Assembly: GCF_014489845.1 (NCBI RefSeq)
Contig: NZ_JABURY010000015.1
Location: forward strand, 140,899 to 204,898
DNA from: Frischella japonica
Lineage (GTDB): Bacteria; Pseudomonadota; Gammaproteobacteria; Enterobacterales; Orbaceae
Length of the DNA stretch: 64,000 nt
Direction of reading: 5' to 3'
The notes beneath the pieces were generated by a model. That model saw nothing but the letters and a program-made list of their open reading frames with translations, was not told where the DNA came from and did not search any database. Positions 19,000 through 29,157 of the stretch are shown one piece after another (position 1 is the stretch's first letter; every line of letters begins with the position of its first letter). Both the position numbers and the translations under genes were made by a program.

Positions 19000-20193
19000 T
19001 TATTTGGTATTTCTAACTTGCACACATAACAATAATGATAATCCCATCATCACGGTAGCAATATAGTATATCACTTGATGACTATAAAAATCCGTCACGA
19101 AGCCCTGAATCATTCCACTTAATATTACGCCACATGTTACGCCATTATTAAATAATGTAGTCGCAACCCCCATCCGATTAGGTAATAAATCTTGAAAATA
19201 AATGATACCAATATTGGCGACAATACCAATAAATAATGCATTGAATATCTGTAATCCTATCAAAGCCCATTGATTTGAAAAAGTAATCACACCTAGATAA
19301 AAAAATAAACCACAAATAATAGCAAATAACATTAAATTTCGTTTACCAAATTTCGGGACTAAATAACCACTGGCTAACATGACAGGGATTTCTAACCCAG
19401 CCGCTATCCCCATTAATTTACCAGGCAAAGTATCTGCAAGTTGCAATACTTGATCAACATATAATGGCATATCAATGATATACATCATATTCGCCGTCCA
19501 CATAAAAACAGTAGCTAAAAATAAAAAAATAATATTATGATTTTTAAATAAAGATTGCTCTATTGGATTAGTGGATGATTCAATACTGGTAAAAGTTTTA
19601 GGTGTTCGTGGTATCGCAGGTAAACAAAAGTTGACTATAATCATGGCAATAAGATACATGCCAATAATACTGTAATAGAGCAGATTAAAACCATAACTGA
19701 TTGCTAATGCAAAAGATAATGGAGGTCCGATAACCCACGCCAATGATAATTGCGCCCTAATTAGTGAATTGAATACAACCACATTCCGTTTAGTTTTTTC
19801 AGCATATTCACGCGCTAAGGCAAAAATTTGTGGCATTGCAGCAGAGGCTAACGCAGCAAAAAATACGCCTACGGTAATAAGTAAATAATAATTGCGTGTT
19901 AATGCAAAAACAACACTATTACCTATTCCCATTAAGCAGCAAAATAGTACTATATAACGTCTTTGACCGTGACTATCAGAATATTTTGCTAATAAAAAAC
20001 TGCCAACAATACTAGCAATGGCATTAATGGAATAAAATACTCCGACTTGAATTGGATTTGCAGCCACTTCATAAGTCAAAAATCGACTTAAAGTTGGTGA
20101 TTGTAGTGCACTGGCAATACCGATAATAAATGCAGAAAACAGAAAAGATATAAAAATCAGAATATTATTATGATTAGCGAATTGACGGTACAT
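19000..20193 (-). CDS. Set-family sugar efflux transporter (MFS)
   Basis: 397 residues from the ATG at 20193, matching the roughly 392 of E. coli SetA/SetB; an upstream in-frame TTG at 20241 is less likely. About 12 membrane helices. It follows SetA/SetB closely: ALQSPTLSRFL, VFYSINAIA, FALAREYAE, QLSLAWVIGPPL, MWTANMMYIIDMPLYV and FNALFIGIVANIG. Set proteins export lactose, glucosides or other sugars and relieve sugar-phosphate stress. Which paralogue it corresponds to cannot be decided from sequence. Its start lies 92 nt from divergent cutC. Confidence 0.85.
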   Translation of the reverse strand: MYRQFANHNNILIFISFLFSAFIIGIASALQSPTLSRFLTYEVAANPIQVGVFYSINAIASIVGSFLLAKYSDSHGQRRYIVLFCCLMGIGNSVVFALTRNYYLLITVGVFFAALASAAMPQIFALAREYAEKTKRNVVVFNSLIRAQLSLAWVIGPPLSFALAISYGFNLLYYSIIGMYLIAMIIVNFCLPAIPRTPKTFTSIESSTNPIEQSLFKNHNIIFLFLATVFMWTANMMYIIDMPLYVDQVLQLADTLPGKLMGIAAGLEIPVMLASGYLVPKFGKRNLMLFAIICGLFFYLGVITFSNQWALIGLQIFNALFIGIVANIGIIYFQDLLPNRMGVATTLFNNGVTCGVILSGMIQGFVTDFYSHQVIYYIATVMMGLSLLLCVQVRNTK

Positions 20194-20285
20194 GATAAAC
20201 CCAAATAAATAGTTATTTGGTCTATTATAGACCTGAAACAAATATCAACAAGCGTTATAATAATTACTATCACTCACTAATTATA

Positions 20286-21023
20286 ATGGTAAATATGAAA
20301 CTTGAAGTTTGTTGTTATAGCATTAATGATGTCATTACAGCGATAAATCATGGTGCTGATCGCATTGAATTTTGTGCTGGTCGCAATGAAGGAGGATTAA
20401 CACCCAGTTATGGCGATTTATTACAATTATCGCAATTGAAATTACCCGTTGCTATTCACCCAATTATTCGACCGCGTGGTGGTGATTTTTACTATAGCCA
20501 AACTGAAATTAACAGCATGATAAATGATATTCAACTTGCACGCGAATTAGATTATCCTGGTGTGGTTTTTGGTTGTTTAGTCAGTAATGGACAGCTAGAT
20601 ATTATTAATCTTTTAAAATTAATTAAAGCAGCTGATGGATTATCGATAACTTTTCATCGAGCTTTTGATGTTTGTGTTGATCCTATTTTAGCGCTCAATC
20701 AACTTAATGATCTGGGTATAGATCGCATTTTAACATCTGGTCAACAGCAAGATGCCGTTAAGGGAATAAAATTAATCGAGCAATTACACCAACTCAGCCA
20801 ATCTACCTTAATTATGCCTGGTTGTGGCATTCGTTCAACCAATTTAGCTTTATTTAAAGCAATTGGAATAACAGAATTTCACTCTTCAGCTAGTCGTTCA
20901 TTGCCTTCGCCAATGCAATATCAAAATCAAAATGTCTGTATGAGTCATACTAAACAGGATGAATTTATTCGCTTTAGCATAGATCCTGATGAAGTAGAAA
21001 AAATGAAACAACTTTTATTATAG
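20286..21023 (+). CDS. cutC: CutC family protein
   Basis: About 245 residues of a TIM-barrel protein: MKLEVCCYS, GADRIEFCAGRNEGGLTPS, HPIIRPRGGDF, FHRAFD, RILTSGQ and a C-terminal EFHSSASR. CutC was linked to copper homeostasis, though later work questions a direct copper role. Starts at 20286 or 20295 are both possible and neither has a strong ribosome-binding site; the frame extends further upstream into the exporter's divergent promoter region, which is unlikely to be translated. Confidence 0.9.
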   Translation: MVNMKLEVCCYSINDVITAINHGADRIEFCAGRNEGGLTPSYGDLLQLSQLKLPVAIHPIIRPRGGDFYYSQTEINSMINDIQLARELDYPGVVFGCLVSNGQLDIINLLKLIKAADGLSITFHRAFDVCVDPILALNQLNDLGIDRILTSGQQQDAVKGIKLIEQLHQLSQSTLIMPGCGIRSTNLALFKAIGITEFHSSASRSLPSPMQYQNQNVCMSHTKQDEFIRFSIDPDEVEKMKQLLL

Positions 21024-21500
21024 TTTTTATCTTGCTAAATCATTAAAAAAGTTAAGCAAACGACTTAAACTGATAAACACCAAGCATTAAGCGATTGATT
21101 TTAAAACATTAATAATATTTATCTAAAAGTCTGTTTGCTTTATTTAAGATGACGCAATTCAATCACTATTCATAACTGCGTCTACCTATTGAAATGAATA
21201 CCTACTATCTTAAAAATTGCCCACACTTAACAATTTATGTAATTAGCTGAACTTGCAATTTATTTAATTAAGTAAATACTATTAATTTATCCATATTCAA
21301 CTATCGCACTCTATTCATTCTTGCTTGGTTAAAACAAGTCAAACTCACTGTTCAATCGAACACAACGGTTATACCTATATAATTTAATTCTTTTTTGTGA
21401 TAAAAGCTAAACAGTCATCATCGATAAACATTTCTTTATATCGTTACAATCGAAAATAAGGTATAATCCAGCCATTTTTATGGTTAGAAAAGGTTAGAAT
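21024..21500. other. Spacer upstream of ychF
   Basis: No gene is visible. In many gammaproteobacteria pth lies directly before ychF; it is absent here. AGGTTAGAAT immediately before 21501 serves as the ychF ribosome-binding region, and GGTATAATCC at 21459 contains a plausible -10 (TATAAT) for ychF. Confidence 0.45.
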
Positions 21501-22592
21501 ATGGGATTTAAATGTGGAATTGTTGGTTTGCCAAATGTTGGCAAATCAACCTTATTTAATGCATTAACAAAAGCCGGCATTGAAGCGGCTAATTTTCCTT
21601 TTTGTACAATTGAACCTAATACCGGCGTGGTACCAATGCCAGATAAACGATTAGATCAACTTGCAGAAATTGTTAAACCACAGCGCACATTACCAACAAC
21701 TATGGAGTTTGTTGATATTGCAGGATTAGTGAAAGGGGCTTCAAAAGGTGAAGGATTGGGCAACCAATTTTTATCCAATATTCGTGAAACTGAAGCAATT
21801 GGTCATGTAGTACGCTGTTTTGAAAACGATAATATTATTCATGTTGCTGGTAAAATTGATCCCATTGAGGATATTGAAACGATCAATACTGAATTAGCAC
21901 TTGCCGATTTAGATACTTGTGAACGAGCAATTTTACGTGTACAAAAGAAAGCTAAAGGCGGCGATAAAGATGCAAAATACGAACAAAATGTATTGGAATA
22001 TTGCTTACCGCATTTAGAGCAAGGTAATAAACTTATCACGCTCAATTTAGATCAAGAACAGATCAATGCAATTAAGTATTTAAGTTTTTTAACGTTAAAA
22101 CCAACAATGTACATCGCCAATGTTAATGAGGATGGTTTTGAAAATAATCCTTATTTAGACAAGGTTCACGCTTTTGCAGCTAAAGAAAATGCAGTTGTAG
22201 TTCCGGTATGTGCAGCAATAGAAGCTGAAATTGCTGAATTAGATGATGAGGAACGTGATGAATTCATGCAAGATTTGGGGCTTGAAGAACCAGGATTAAA
22301 TCGTGTGATTCGAGCTGGTTATCAACTACTAAATTTACAAACCTATTTTACCGCTGGTGTAAAAGAAGTTCGCGCCTGGACAATCACCGTCGGTTCTACC
22401 GCGCCACAGGCGGCTGGAAAAATTCATACTGATTTTGAAAAAGGCTTTATTCGAGCACAAACTATTGCTTTTGACGATTTTATCAAATATAAAGGTGAAC
22501 AAGGCGCTAAAGAAGCTGGCAAAATGCGTTCAGAAGGTAAAGATTATATTGTACAAGATGGCGATATAATGAATTTCCTCTTTAATGTATAA
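21501..22592 (+). CDS. ychF: Ribosome-binding ATPase YchF (Obg family)
   Basis: 363 residues, the canonical length. G-domain motifs: G1 [12 protein letters not shown]3 [10 protein letters not shown], and NVNE in place of the NKxD specificity motif, which accounts for the family's ATP preference. A coiled-coil insertion (about 130-200) and a C-terminal TGS domain ([22 protein letters not shown]) follow. YchF binds the 70S ribosome and is a negative regulator of oxidative stress responses. Monocistronic with a terminator. Confidence 0.97.
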   Translation: MGFKCGIVGLPNVGKSTLFNALTKAGIEAANFPFCTIEPNTGVVPMPDKRLDQLAEIVKPQRTLPTTMEFVDIAGLVKGASKGEGLGNQFLSNIRETEAIGHVVRCFENDNIIHVAGKIDPIEDIETINTELALADLDTCERAILRVQKKAKGGDKDAKYEQNVLEYCLPHLEQGNKLITLNLDQEQINAIKYLSFLTLKPTMYIANVNEDGFENNPYLDKVHAFAAKENAVVVPVCAAIEAEIAELDDEERDEFMQDLGLEEPGLNRVIRAGYQLLNLQTYFTAGVKEVRAWTITVGSTAPQAAGKIHTDFEKGFIRAQTIAFDDFIKYKGEQGAKEAGKMRSEGKDYIVQDGDIMNFLFNV

Positions 22593-22603
22593 AATTATTG
22601 AAT

Positions 22604-22634
22604 AAAAAGCCCTATGTGTTTTTAGGGCTTTTTT
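22604..22634 (+). terminator. Rho-independent terminator after ychF
   Basis: AAAAAGCCCTA pairs with TAGGGCTTTTTT across the loop TGTGTTTT, 12 nt after the ychF stop, with a clear T-run. Confidence 0.88.
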
Positions 22635-22706
22635 CATTTTATGCATAAAGTAAATAACTAAATGATTCGCCCAATATTTAAGTGATAAAAACAAGGCTTT
22701 TAAGTT

Positions 22707-23948
22707 ATGAAAAAATCAGTTCTTTTACCTTTCTCTGAAGCAAGAGAATCTATTTTAGCCACCATAAAATCCAAGAATTACAATGCATATCACACGGTTG
22801 AATTAATCGATGCCGTGAATGGTTATCTCGCTGAAACGATTTTATCACCAATGAATATTCCGTCTTTTAATAATTCAGCTATGGATGGCTATGTAGTTAG
22901 AAAACAAGATATAGACTGCGCAATGACCGTCCTACCGATTGCTGGACGCCTACTAGCTGGCGAACAAAAACAGATTAATTGGCCAGAAAAAACTTGCCTT
23001 CGTATCATGACCGGTGCCGCCGTTCCCCAAGATGCTTATGCTGTTATCATGCAAGAAGATGTCGATATAACCGCTCATGGCATTAAATTTAATACTCAAA
23101 CAATTAAACAAGGGCAAAATATTCGTTTTATCGGTGAAAGTGTAAAATTAGGAACTGAAATTTTCACTAAAGGCGAACAGTTAACCATTGCGAAATTAGC
23201 GACCCTTGCTACATTGGGAATTAATCAAGTTAATATTTTTCAACCTCTAAGAGTGGCCATATTTTCGACAGGAGATGAATTAACCCCGATTGGACAACCG
23301 CTAAAAACAGTTAATAGCATTTATGATAGTAATCGTTTTACCCTTAAGCTAATGTTAAAAGCACTCGGCTGTGAAGTGATAGATTTAGGTATTGTTAATG
23401 ATGATTTAAACCTTATCACAAATACCTTAAAACAAGCTGCAAATCTTGCTGATATTGTCATAAGTAGTGGTGGTGTGTCGATTGGTGATGCTGATTATAT
23501 CAAACAAGCACTGGAAAAAATTGGTCAAATTCATTTTTGGCAAATAGCGATGAAACCAGGAAAACCATTTGCATTTGGTCATATTGACCAATCACTATTT
23601 TGTGGATTGCCAGGTAATCCAGTTTCATCAATTGTAACGTTTTATCAATTAGTGCGCCCTCTTATTTTAGGTTTATATGGTCAAACACAACAATTTAAAC
23701 CATTAACCTTTCAAGTTAAAACAAGTAATTATTTAAAGAAAACAATCGGTAGAATGGATTTTCAACGTGGTTACTTACACAATAATGAGCATGGTGAATT
23801 GGTTGTAAGCACAACTAGTCAGCAAGGTTCGCACATTACGACATCTTTCAATCAGGCTAATTGTTTTATTCTATTAGAAGCTGAACGGGGCAACGTCCAA
23901 AAAGGTGAACTAGTTAACGTAGAACTATTTGATAAAATTTTAAGTTGA
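22707..23948 (+). CDS. moeA: Molybdopterin molybdenumtransferase MoeA
   Basis: 413 residues against 411 in E. coli. Domain motifs are in order: LPFSEARESIL, NNSAMDGYVV, RIMTGAAVP, QEDV, FSTGDEL, SSGGVSIGDADY, MKPGKPFAFG and FCGLPGNPVSS. It inserts molybdate into adenylated molybdopterin to give Moco. moeB, its usual neighbour, is not adjacent. Presence of moeA implies that at least one molybdoenzyme is encoded elsewhere. Confidence 0.95.
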   Translation: MKKSVLLPFSEARESILATIKSKNYNAYHTVELIDAVNGYLAETILSPMNIPSFNNSAMDGYVVRKQDIDCAMTVLPIAGRLLAGEQKQINWPEKTCLRIMTGAAVPQDAYAVIMQEDVDITAHGIKFNTQTIKQGQNIRFIGESVKLGTEIFTKGEQLTIAKLATLATLGINQVNIFQPLRVAIFSTGDELTPIGQPLKTVNSIYDSNRFTLKLMLKALGCEVIDLGIVNDDLNLITNTLKQAANLADIVISSGGVSIGDADYIKQALEKIGQIHFWQIAMKPGKPFAFGHIDQSLFCGLPGNPVSSIVTFYQLVRPLILGLYGQTQQFKPLTFQVKTSNYLKKTIGRMDFQRGYLHNNEHGELVVSTTSQQGSHITTSFNQANCFILLEAERGNVQKGELVNVELFDKILS

Positions 23949-24234
23949 TTTATAGCCGGGACGGAGTTAAGAATGAATTTAGAAAATCGCTACTAGAAAA
24001 TAAAAACGTGCCTAAAACAAAGCAAATAAGTTAATCTAATTGATATCAAATCAATAATTAGTTAAATATAACTGAAAAAATTTAGCATAATCAATTTAAT
24101 ATTAATTATAACTATAAAGAGAAAAGTTAATTTGTTATAAAGATTACGCTTATAATAAAACTGTTTTAATAATCAAAAAGATTTCATTAATGATTCAATT
24201 TACAAAAAATGACTAAACTAATATCAAAAATTTG

Positions 24235-24663
24235 TTAATTTAAAGCGACTAAAATTGCGCCAATGGCTATTAAAGCAACCCCGACACCAGCCCAAATTGA
24301 AATTTTTTCGCCAAATAACACTATCGCAAATAAAACAGCAAATACCACACTTAACTTATCAATTGGCGCAACTTGCGAAACTTTACCAACTTTAATCGCC
24401 ATAAAATAAAATAACCAAGACAAAGCCCCAGCGATACCACTTAACACTATGACAAAAATTGCTTTTTTATCCTGAACAACCGTCTGAATTAATTGTAATT
24501 TACCCTGTACTACAACCACGCCAACAAGAAAAATCGCCATTACAACAGCTCTTATAGCCGTAGCTGTATTAGCATCTAAATGTTGAAGCCCTATTTTTCC
24601 CAAAATTGCAACAGCAGCTGCGGTTATAGCGGATAATAAAGCATAAATTAACCAAGCGCTCAT
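24235..24663 (-). CDS. Single-domain EamA/DMT membrane protein
   Basis: 142 residues with about five hydrophobic helices covering one EamA half (AAAVAILGKIGL, SWLFYFMAIKVG, PIDKLSVVFAVLFAIVLFGE). Full DMT exporters have two such halves; this family of about 140 residues acts as single-domain proteins, presumably as dimers, with unknown substrate. It begins 8 nt after the stop of the upstream lipoprotein gene on the same strand, so the two form an operon. Confidence 0.8.
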   Translation of the reverse strand: MSAWLIYALLSAITAAAVAILGKIGLQHLDANTATAIRAVVMAIFLVGVVVVQGKLQLIQTVVQDKKAIFVIVLSGIAGALSWLFYFMAIKVGKVSQVAPIDKLSVVFAVLFAIVLFGEKISIWAGVGVALIAIGAILVALN

Positions 24664-24671
24664 ATATTTAT

Positions 24672-24878
24672 CTATTTATTATCAATTTTAATCAATAATT
24701 GCTGATTTCCAGGATTGTCCTGACACTGTTTAGAATTCAGCATTACACCATCGCATCCTTCTAATACTGGTTCTGGTTTCGACCATTGAGTTGGATGATC
24801 TGGATCGGTTTTCCCTCCACATCCTGCCAAACCGATAAAAATAACCAGTAAACTAATAAATATACCAATTTTTTGCAT
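24672..24878 (-). CDS. Small lipoprotein
   Basis: 68 residues with a lipoprotein signal peptide: hydrophobic IGIFISLLVIFIG and lipobox LAGC (Cys about residue 19), followed by GG and a short polar tail containing two further cysteines (EGCDG, KQCQD) that could form a disulfide. The residue after the lipidated Cys is Gly, so outer-membrane sorting is expected. Function unknown; co-transcribed with the downstream DMT protein. Confidence 0.75.
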   Translation of the reverse strand: MQKIGIFISLLVIFIGLAGCGGKTDPDHPTQWSKPEPVLEGCDGVMLNSKQCQDNPGNQQLLIKIDNK

Positions 24879-25221
24879 AAATATTCCTTATAATTAAAAC
24901 TTATCATCGCTTATACTTCAAATAATACTATGTATCATGTTAATTGAATTGATTCATTAATAAGCTAATTTGAACCAAAGAAATTAGTTTATTGATATAA
25001 ATATAATTTATTTTTATTTATAATATGCTCAATCATATATTTTTCAATTGTTATTTACACTAAAACTAAAATTTTAATAACTCATTAAAATAACGATATA
25101 TTAATGTTTACGTTATAATTAAACCAATATCATTTATTGGCCAATTACCATAATCTTCCAATGTGACAAGTAAACAGTTTTTCCGATTTAGTTAACAAAT
25201 AATATTTTGACTATTTTTTTA
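24879..25221. other. Spacer between lipoprotein gene and MBL gene
   Basis: 343 nt, very AT-rich. No gene and no convincing terminator; it presumably holds the promoter of the minus-strand lipoprotein operon. Confidence 0.4.
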
Positions 25222-26196
25222 TTAAATTGATGTATGTTCACCAATTTTTAATATCGTAAATAATTGTTCATCATCAAGATTAGGTTCAGACATTGATTGC
25301 AATATTTTAGGCGGTTCATCAAGTGGATCATCGGCAAGTTCAAATGCCCCCCAATGAATGGCAATGGCTCGTTTACATGCCAATTCTTTAAAAATCTTTA
25401 ACGCATTTTGTGGGTCTATATGTTGATTGTGCATAAACCAACGTGGAGCATAACAACCAATAGGAATTAATGCCACATCAATATTGGGAAATAATTGTTT
25501 CAGTTCACTGAAATGTTTTGCATAACCTGTGTCACCAACAAAATATATTGTTCGATTAGCATATTCCATCATCCAGCCACACCATAATGTACGATTGGTA
25601 TCAAATATTGCCCGTCGGCTCCAATGATGTGCCGGTATAGCGGTTAATTTTAAGCCCGATATATCTAAATTATCATACCAATCAAGTTCAACAACCTGGT
25701 TCGCTCCCCAACTTAATAATTTAGGCTTTAAACCCAATGGAACGCAAATGATAACATCAGGAAAACGTTTTATCAGTTGTTTAATAGTTGGGTAATCTAA
25801 GTGATCATAATGATTATGCGATATGACTATAACATCAATTTTCGGTAATTGAGCCACCGCGGTTGGACAAGGTGTACGGCGTCTAGGTCCAATAAAACGT
25901 AAAGGTGATACGCATTTGCTAAACACTGGATCAGTGAGGATCGTTTTCTGATTAATTTTAATTAATGTGGAAGCATGTCCTAGCCACCAAATACCATTTT
26001 CAATCGCGGAAAAATCAGCCGTTTGAAACCATTTTTCAATAAACGCTTTATAACCACCAATAGGAGCTATAACTTTACGCTGCTTACGCCATTTAGCAAA
26101 ATCAATAGGATTTATAACAAAAGGTTCCAAGTTACAAAAGCCTGTAGGGGTATGATGCTTTTTATTAGCATCATAATAAGGGTTTTTATAAAACAT
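25222..26196 (-). CDS. MBL-fold metal-dependent hydrolase (NAPE-PLD/RomA-like)
   Basis: 324 residues from the ATG at 26196 (GAGAG upstream; an in-frame TTG at 26211 abuts the folB stop). The metallo-beta-lactamase motif SHNHYDHLD is intact, with further ligands in PAHHWSRR, FVGDTGY and AIHWGAFEL. WWLGHAST and RFIGPRRRTPCP are typical of the bacterial branch related to NAPE-hydrolysing phospholipase D and to RomA. The substrate cannot be told from sequence; a lipid phosphodiester is the family-based guess. It follows folB with 11 nt between stop and start and is likely co-transcribed. Confidence 0.8.
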   Translation of the reverse strand: MFYKNPYYDANKKHHTPTGFCNLEPFVINPIDFAKWRKQRKVIAPIGGYKAFIEKWFQTADFSAIENGIWWLGHASTLIKINQKTILTDPVFSKCVSPLRFIGPRRRTPCPTAVAQLPKIDVIVISHNHYDHLDYPTIKQLIKRFPDVIICVPLGLKPKLLSWGANQVVELDWYDNLDISGLKLTAIPAHHWSRRAIFDTNRTLWCGWMMEYANRTIYFVGDTGYAKHFSELKQLFPNIDVALIPIGCYAPRWFMHNQHIDPQNALKIFKELACKRAIAIHWGAFELADDPLDEPPKILQSMSEPNLDDEQLFTILKIGEHTSI

Positions 26197-26207
26197 ATTT
26201 CTCTCAA

Positions 26208-26579
26208 TCAATAGTTTATATTTTCTTTTTGTCTTTCAATCATTATGGCGACATTCCTAGCCGATGCCACTGCTGTGGGTTTACTCACTTTAACTCTTAC
26301 CCACGGCGTAAAATAGTGATCAATTAATAACGCTGCCACATTTTCAGCAACACTTTCAATTAAATTAAATTGATGATGTTGTAAATAATCGATAATTGCC
26401 TGACTAATTTGAGCGTAATTCAAACAATCGTTAACATCATCACTTAAACCGGCAATACGATTATCCCAAGCCATTTCAATATCAAGAATCAGTTTTTGTT
26501 TAATACTTTTTTCCCACTCATACACGCCAATAGTCGTTATGATAGATAATCCTTCGATAAAAACGCGATCTTTAAACAT
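26208..26579 (-). CDS. folB: Dihydroneopterin aldolase FolB
   Basis: 123 residues against 122 in E. coli. Motifs: FIEGLSIITTIGVYEWEK at the N-terminus (catalytic Glu), DCLNYAQISQAI, LIESVAENVA, and the catalytic Lys in VRVKVSKPTA. It converts dihydroneopterin to 6-hydroxymethyl-dihydropterin in folate synthesis. pabA and pabBC, which feed the same pathway, are near 44 kb. Confidence 0.94.
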   Translation of the reverse strand: MFKDRVFIEGLSIITTIGVYEWEKSIKQKLILDIEMAWDNRIAGLSDDVNDCLNYAQISQAIIDYLQHHQFNLIESVAENVAALLIDHYFTPWVRVKVSKPTAVASARNVAIMIERQKENINY

Positions 26580-26778
26580 TTTACATCCTATTTTTTACCT
26601 TGGCATAGCAATATTATTCATAGCCAACATGCACGATTAGTTAAAATTAAATTCAATCTGTTCACATTACTTTCGAAAAGTATAAATATGCATAATCTGA
26701 TAGTAAGAGATTACCTAATCTTATCTATTTACGCTATAATTTATTTAATTATTAATCACTTTTTTCAGTTATCTCATT

Positions 26779-27504
26779 ATGGTAAGAATTTATCAACCTA
26801 AACCGATTTTAGCTAATAGTTCTATTGAGCTTGATGAGAACGCTTTTAATCATGTTGTCAGAGCATTGAGAATGCGTATAGGCGATTCAATTACTTTATT
26901 TGATGGAAGTAATACTATTACCCCAGCTATCATTCAACAAATTACCAAAAAAACGCTAATAGTACAAACCCAAGAAACCATTGTACAAAATCGTGAATCC
27001 CCTTTAAATATTCATTTAGGGCAAGTACTGTCCCGTGGTGAAAAGATGGAGTTCACGATTCAAAAGTCTGTCGAATTAGGCGTTACAACAATTACACCGT
27101 TACTATCAGAACGTTGTGGTGTGAAACTTGATGCTGTGCGGCTGTCAAAAAAAGTTCAGCAATGGCAACGTATAGCTGAATCAGCTTGTGAACAATGTGG
27201 TCGCAACCTAATTCCGCAAATTCGTCCCGTGACAAAAATAGAAACCTGGTGCTCACAATTATCTGATTATACTAAGCTTACACTTCATCCCCGTGCGTCA
27301 TCAGGAATTAATCAGTTGCACTTAAATCATCTTAAAATTGCATTACTAATTGGTCCTGAAGGCGGTTTAACCGAAGCCGAAATAGCGATGACGCTTAACC
27401 AGCAATTTATTGAGATTCTTTTAGGACCTCGTGTATTACGCACTGAAACAGTTGCATTAACTGCTATAACCGCATTACAACTAAAATTTGGTGATTTAGG
27501 ATGA
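26779..27504 (+). CDS. rsmE: 16S rRNA m3U1498 methyltransferase RsmE
   Basis: 241 residues. N-terminal PUA-like region ([12 protein letters not shown]) and a SPOUT methyltransferase domain with trefoil-knot motifs [13 protein letters not shown] and [13 protein letters not shown]. It methylates U1498 in helix 44 of 16S rRNA. It begins the conserved block rsmE-gshB-yqgE-yqgF. Confidence 0.95.
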   Translation: MVRIYQPKPILANSSIELDENAFNHVVRALRMRIGDSITLFDGSNTITPAIIQQITKKTLIVQTQETIVQNRESPLNIHLGQVLSRGEKMEFTIQKSVELGVTTITPLLSERCGVKLDAVRLSKKVQQWQRIAESACEQCGRNLIPQIRPVTKIETWCSQLSDYTKLTLHPRASSGINQLHLNHLKIALLIGPEGGLTEAEIAMTLNQQFIEILLGPRVLRTETVALTAITALQLKFGDLG

Positions 27505-27648
27505 TAAGATAGTTGTGATTAAATCCTATCAATTTGATTTACCACTTGTCAGGTAAATTATTTCATCTTATTTACTCAAAGGTATATACTAGTAAAAAGA
27601 TCTTGATTGTTTATCAATTAGCAGAGTTTCATCAATAAAGGAGTGCTC

Positions 27649-28614
27649 ATGATTAAGCTTGGTATTGTAATGGACCCAATTAGTCAAATAAAACTGAAAA
27701 AAGATTCCAGTTTTGCCATGTTAGAACAGGCGCAATCACGTGGATATCAAATTTACTATATGGAGATGAATGATCTGTATTTGGAAGATGGTCAAGCTTA
27801 TGCAACCACCAGAACTATCACTGTTTACAATAATAAAGATCATTGGTTTGATTTGGGGGAAGAACAGACAATACCTTTAGGTGATCTTGATGTGATTTTA
27901 ATGCGAAAAGACCCACCATTTGATACAGAATTTATTTATGCCACCTATATATTAGAACGTGCAGAAGATGCTGGAACTTTAGTGGTCAACAAACCACAGA
28001 GTCTGCGTGACTGTAATGAAAAACTATTTACAGCTTGGTTTGCCCAATTTACTCCACGCACTCTAGTCACTAGGCAAACCGCATTGATAAAACAATTTCT
28101 TCAAAAACAGCATGATATCATTTTAAAACCACTTGACGGTATGGGTGGCGCGTCGATATTTCGTGTTAAAGTCGATGATCCTAATCTATCTGTTATTATT
28201 GAAACATTAACGAATCATAATCGTCAATATTGTATGGCGCAAACCTATATCCCCGCGATTAAAGAGGGTGACAAACGTGTATTAGTGATCGATGGACAAC
28301 CCGTACCGTTTTGTTTGGCCCGTATTCCCCAACAAGGTGAAACTCGTGGTAACTTAGCTGCTGGGGGACATGGCGAAGTCAGACCGTTATCGGAATCTGA
28401 TTGGGCAATCGCCAATGCAATTGGACCAAAACTAAAAGAAAAGGGATTGATATTTGTAGGACTTGATATTATTGGTGATAAATTAACCGAAATTAATGTC
28501 ACAAGTCCAACCTGTGTACGTGAAATCGAGGCAGCTAATCCTGAATTGTCTATTACCGGAATGTTAATGGATGCAATTGAAACACGTCTTAACTTGAAAG
28601 ATAAGGTTAAATAA
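27649..28614 (+). CDS. gshB: Glutathione synthetase GshB
   Basis: 321 residues from the ATG at 27649, which has a strong AAAGGAG site; an in-frame GTG six bases earlier sits inside that spacing. ATP-grasp enzyme motifs: KLGIVMDPI, RKDPPFD, DGMGGASIFR, RGNLAAGGHG and EINVTSPTCVREI. It adds glycine to gamma-glutamylcysteine. Its stop overlaps the following GNAT start by one base. Confidence 0.96.
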   Translation: MIKLGIVMDPISQIKLKKDSSFAMLEQAQSRGYQIYYMEMNDLYLEDGQAYATTRTITVYNNKDHWFDLGEEQTIPLGDLDVILMRKDPPFDTEFIYATYILERAEDAGTLVVNKPQSLRDCNEKLFTAWFAQFTPRTLVTRQTALIKQFLQKQHDIILKPLDGMGGASIFRVKVDDPNLSVIIETLTNHNRQYCMAQTYIPAIKEGDKRVLVIDGQPVPFCLARIPQQGETRGNLAAGGHGEVRPLSESDWAIANAIGPKLKEKGLIFVGLDIIGDKLTEINVTSPTCVREIEAANPELSITGMLMDAIETRLNLKDKVK

Positions 28615-29066
28615 TGATAAGAGAATATCAAACTAAAGATTTAGATACCATCATGTCAATCTGGTTAAAGGGAAATCAACAAGCCCACCCGTTTATTGAT
28701 TCACAATTTTTTGAAAACAATTTTGAATTAGTTAAAATGTTGATTCCAGCTTCCACTATTTTTGTGCAAGACATTGATGGTGTAAGGGGATTTATAGGCT
28801 TAATGGATAATTACATATCTGGCCTATTTGTAGATGAACAATATCGTCGCCAACATGTTGGTAAAGCTTTAATTGCTAAAGCTAAGCAATTACATAATCA
28901 ACTTAACGTGCTAGTTTATAAACAAAATACTCAAGCTATTGCATTTTATCAATCCCAAGGTTTTCAAGTTGTAGATCAATCGCTCAATGAAGAAACGAAC
29001 GAACCTGAGCTATTGATGACATGTATTGTCAATCATACAATCAAAATTGGCAAATGTGCCTTATAA
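28614..29066 (+). CDS. GNAT N-acetyltransferase, YjaB-like
   Basis: 150 residues. GNAT core: IREYQTKDLDTIMSIWLKG, SGLFVDEQYRRQHVGKAL (acetyl-CoA pyrophosphate loop, Q/R-x-x-G/A-like) and AIAFYQSQGFQVV. General layout, IWLKGNQQAHPFI and the short strand before LFVDE resemble E. coli YjaB, a reported lysine acetyltransferase. The start shares an A with the gshB stop codon, so translation is coupled. It is an insertion into the otherwise conserved gshB-yqgE pair. Substrate unknown. Confidence 0.75.
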   Translation: MIREYQTKDLDTIMSIWLKGNQQAHPFIDSQFFENNFELVKMLIPASTIFVQDIDGVRGFIGLMDNYISGLFVDEQYRRQHVGKALIAKAKQLHNQLNVLVYKQNTQAIAFYQSQGFQVVDQSLNEETNEPELLMTCIVNHTIKIGKCAL

Positions 29067-29157
29067 ATGCCGTCAAACAGGTTGAAATAGTGATATTGAT
29101 ATCTTTTTATCGCATCATTCTTAATGAATGGCGATTTTTAATTTAAGATAATAGACC

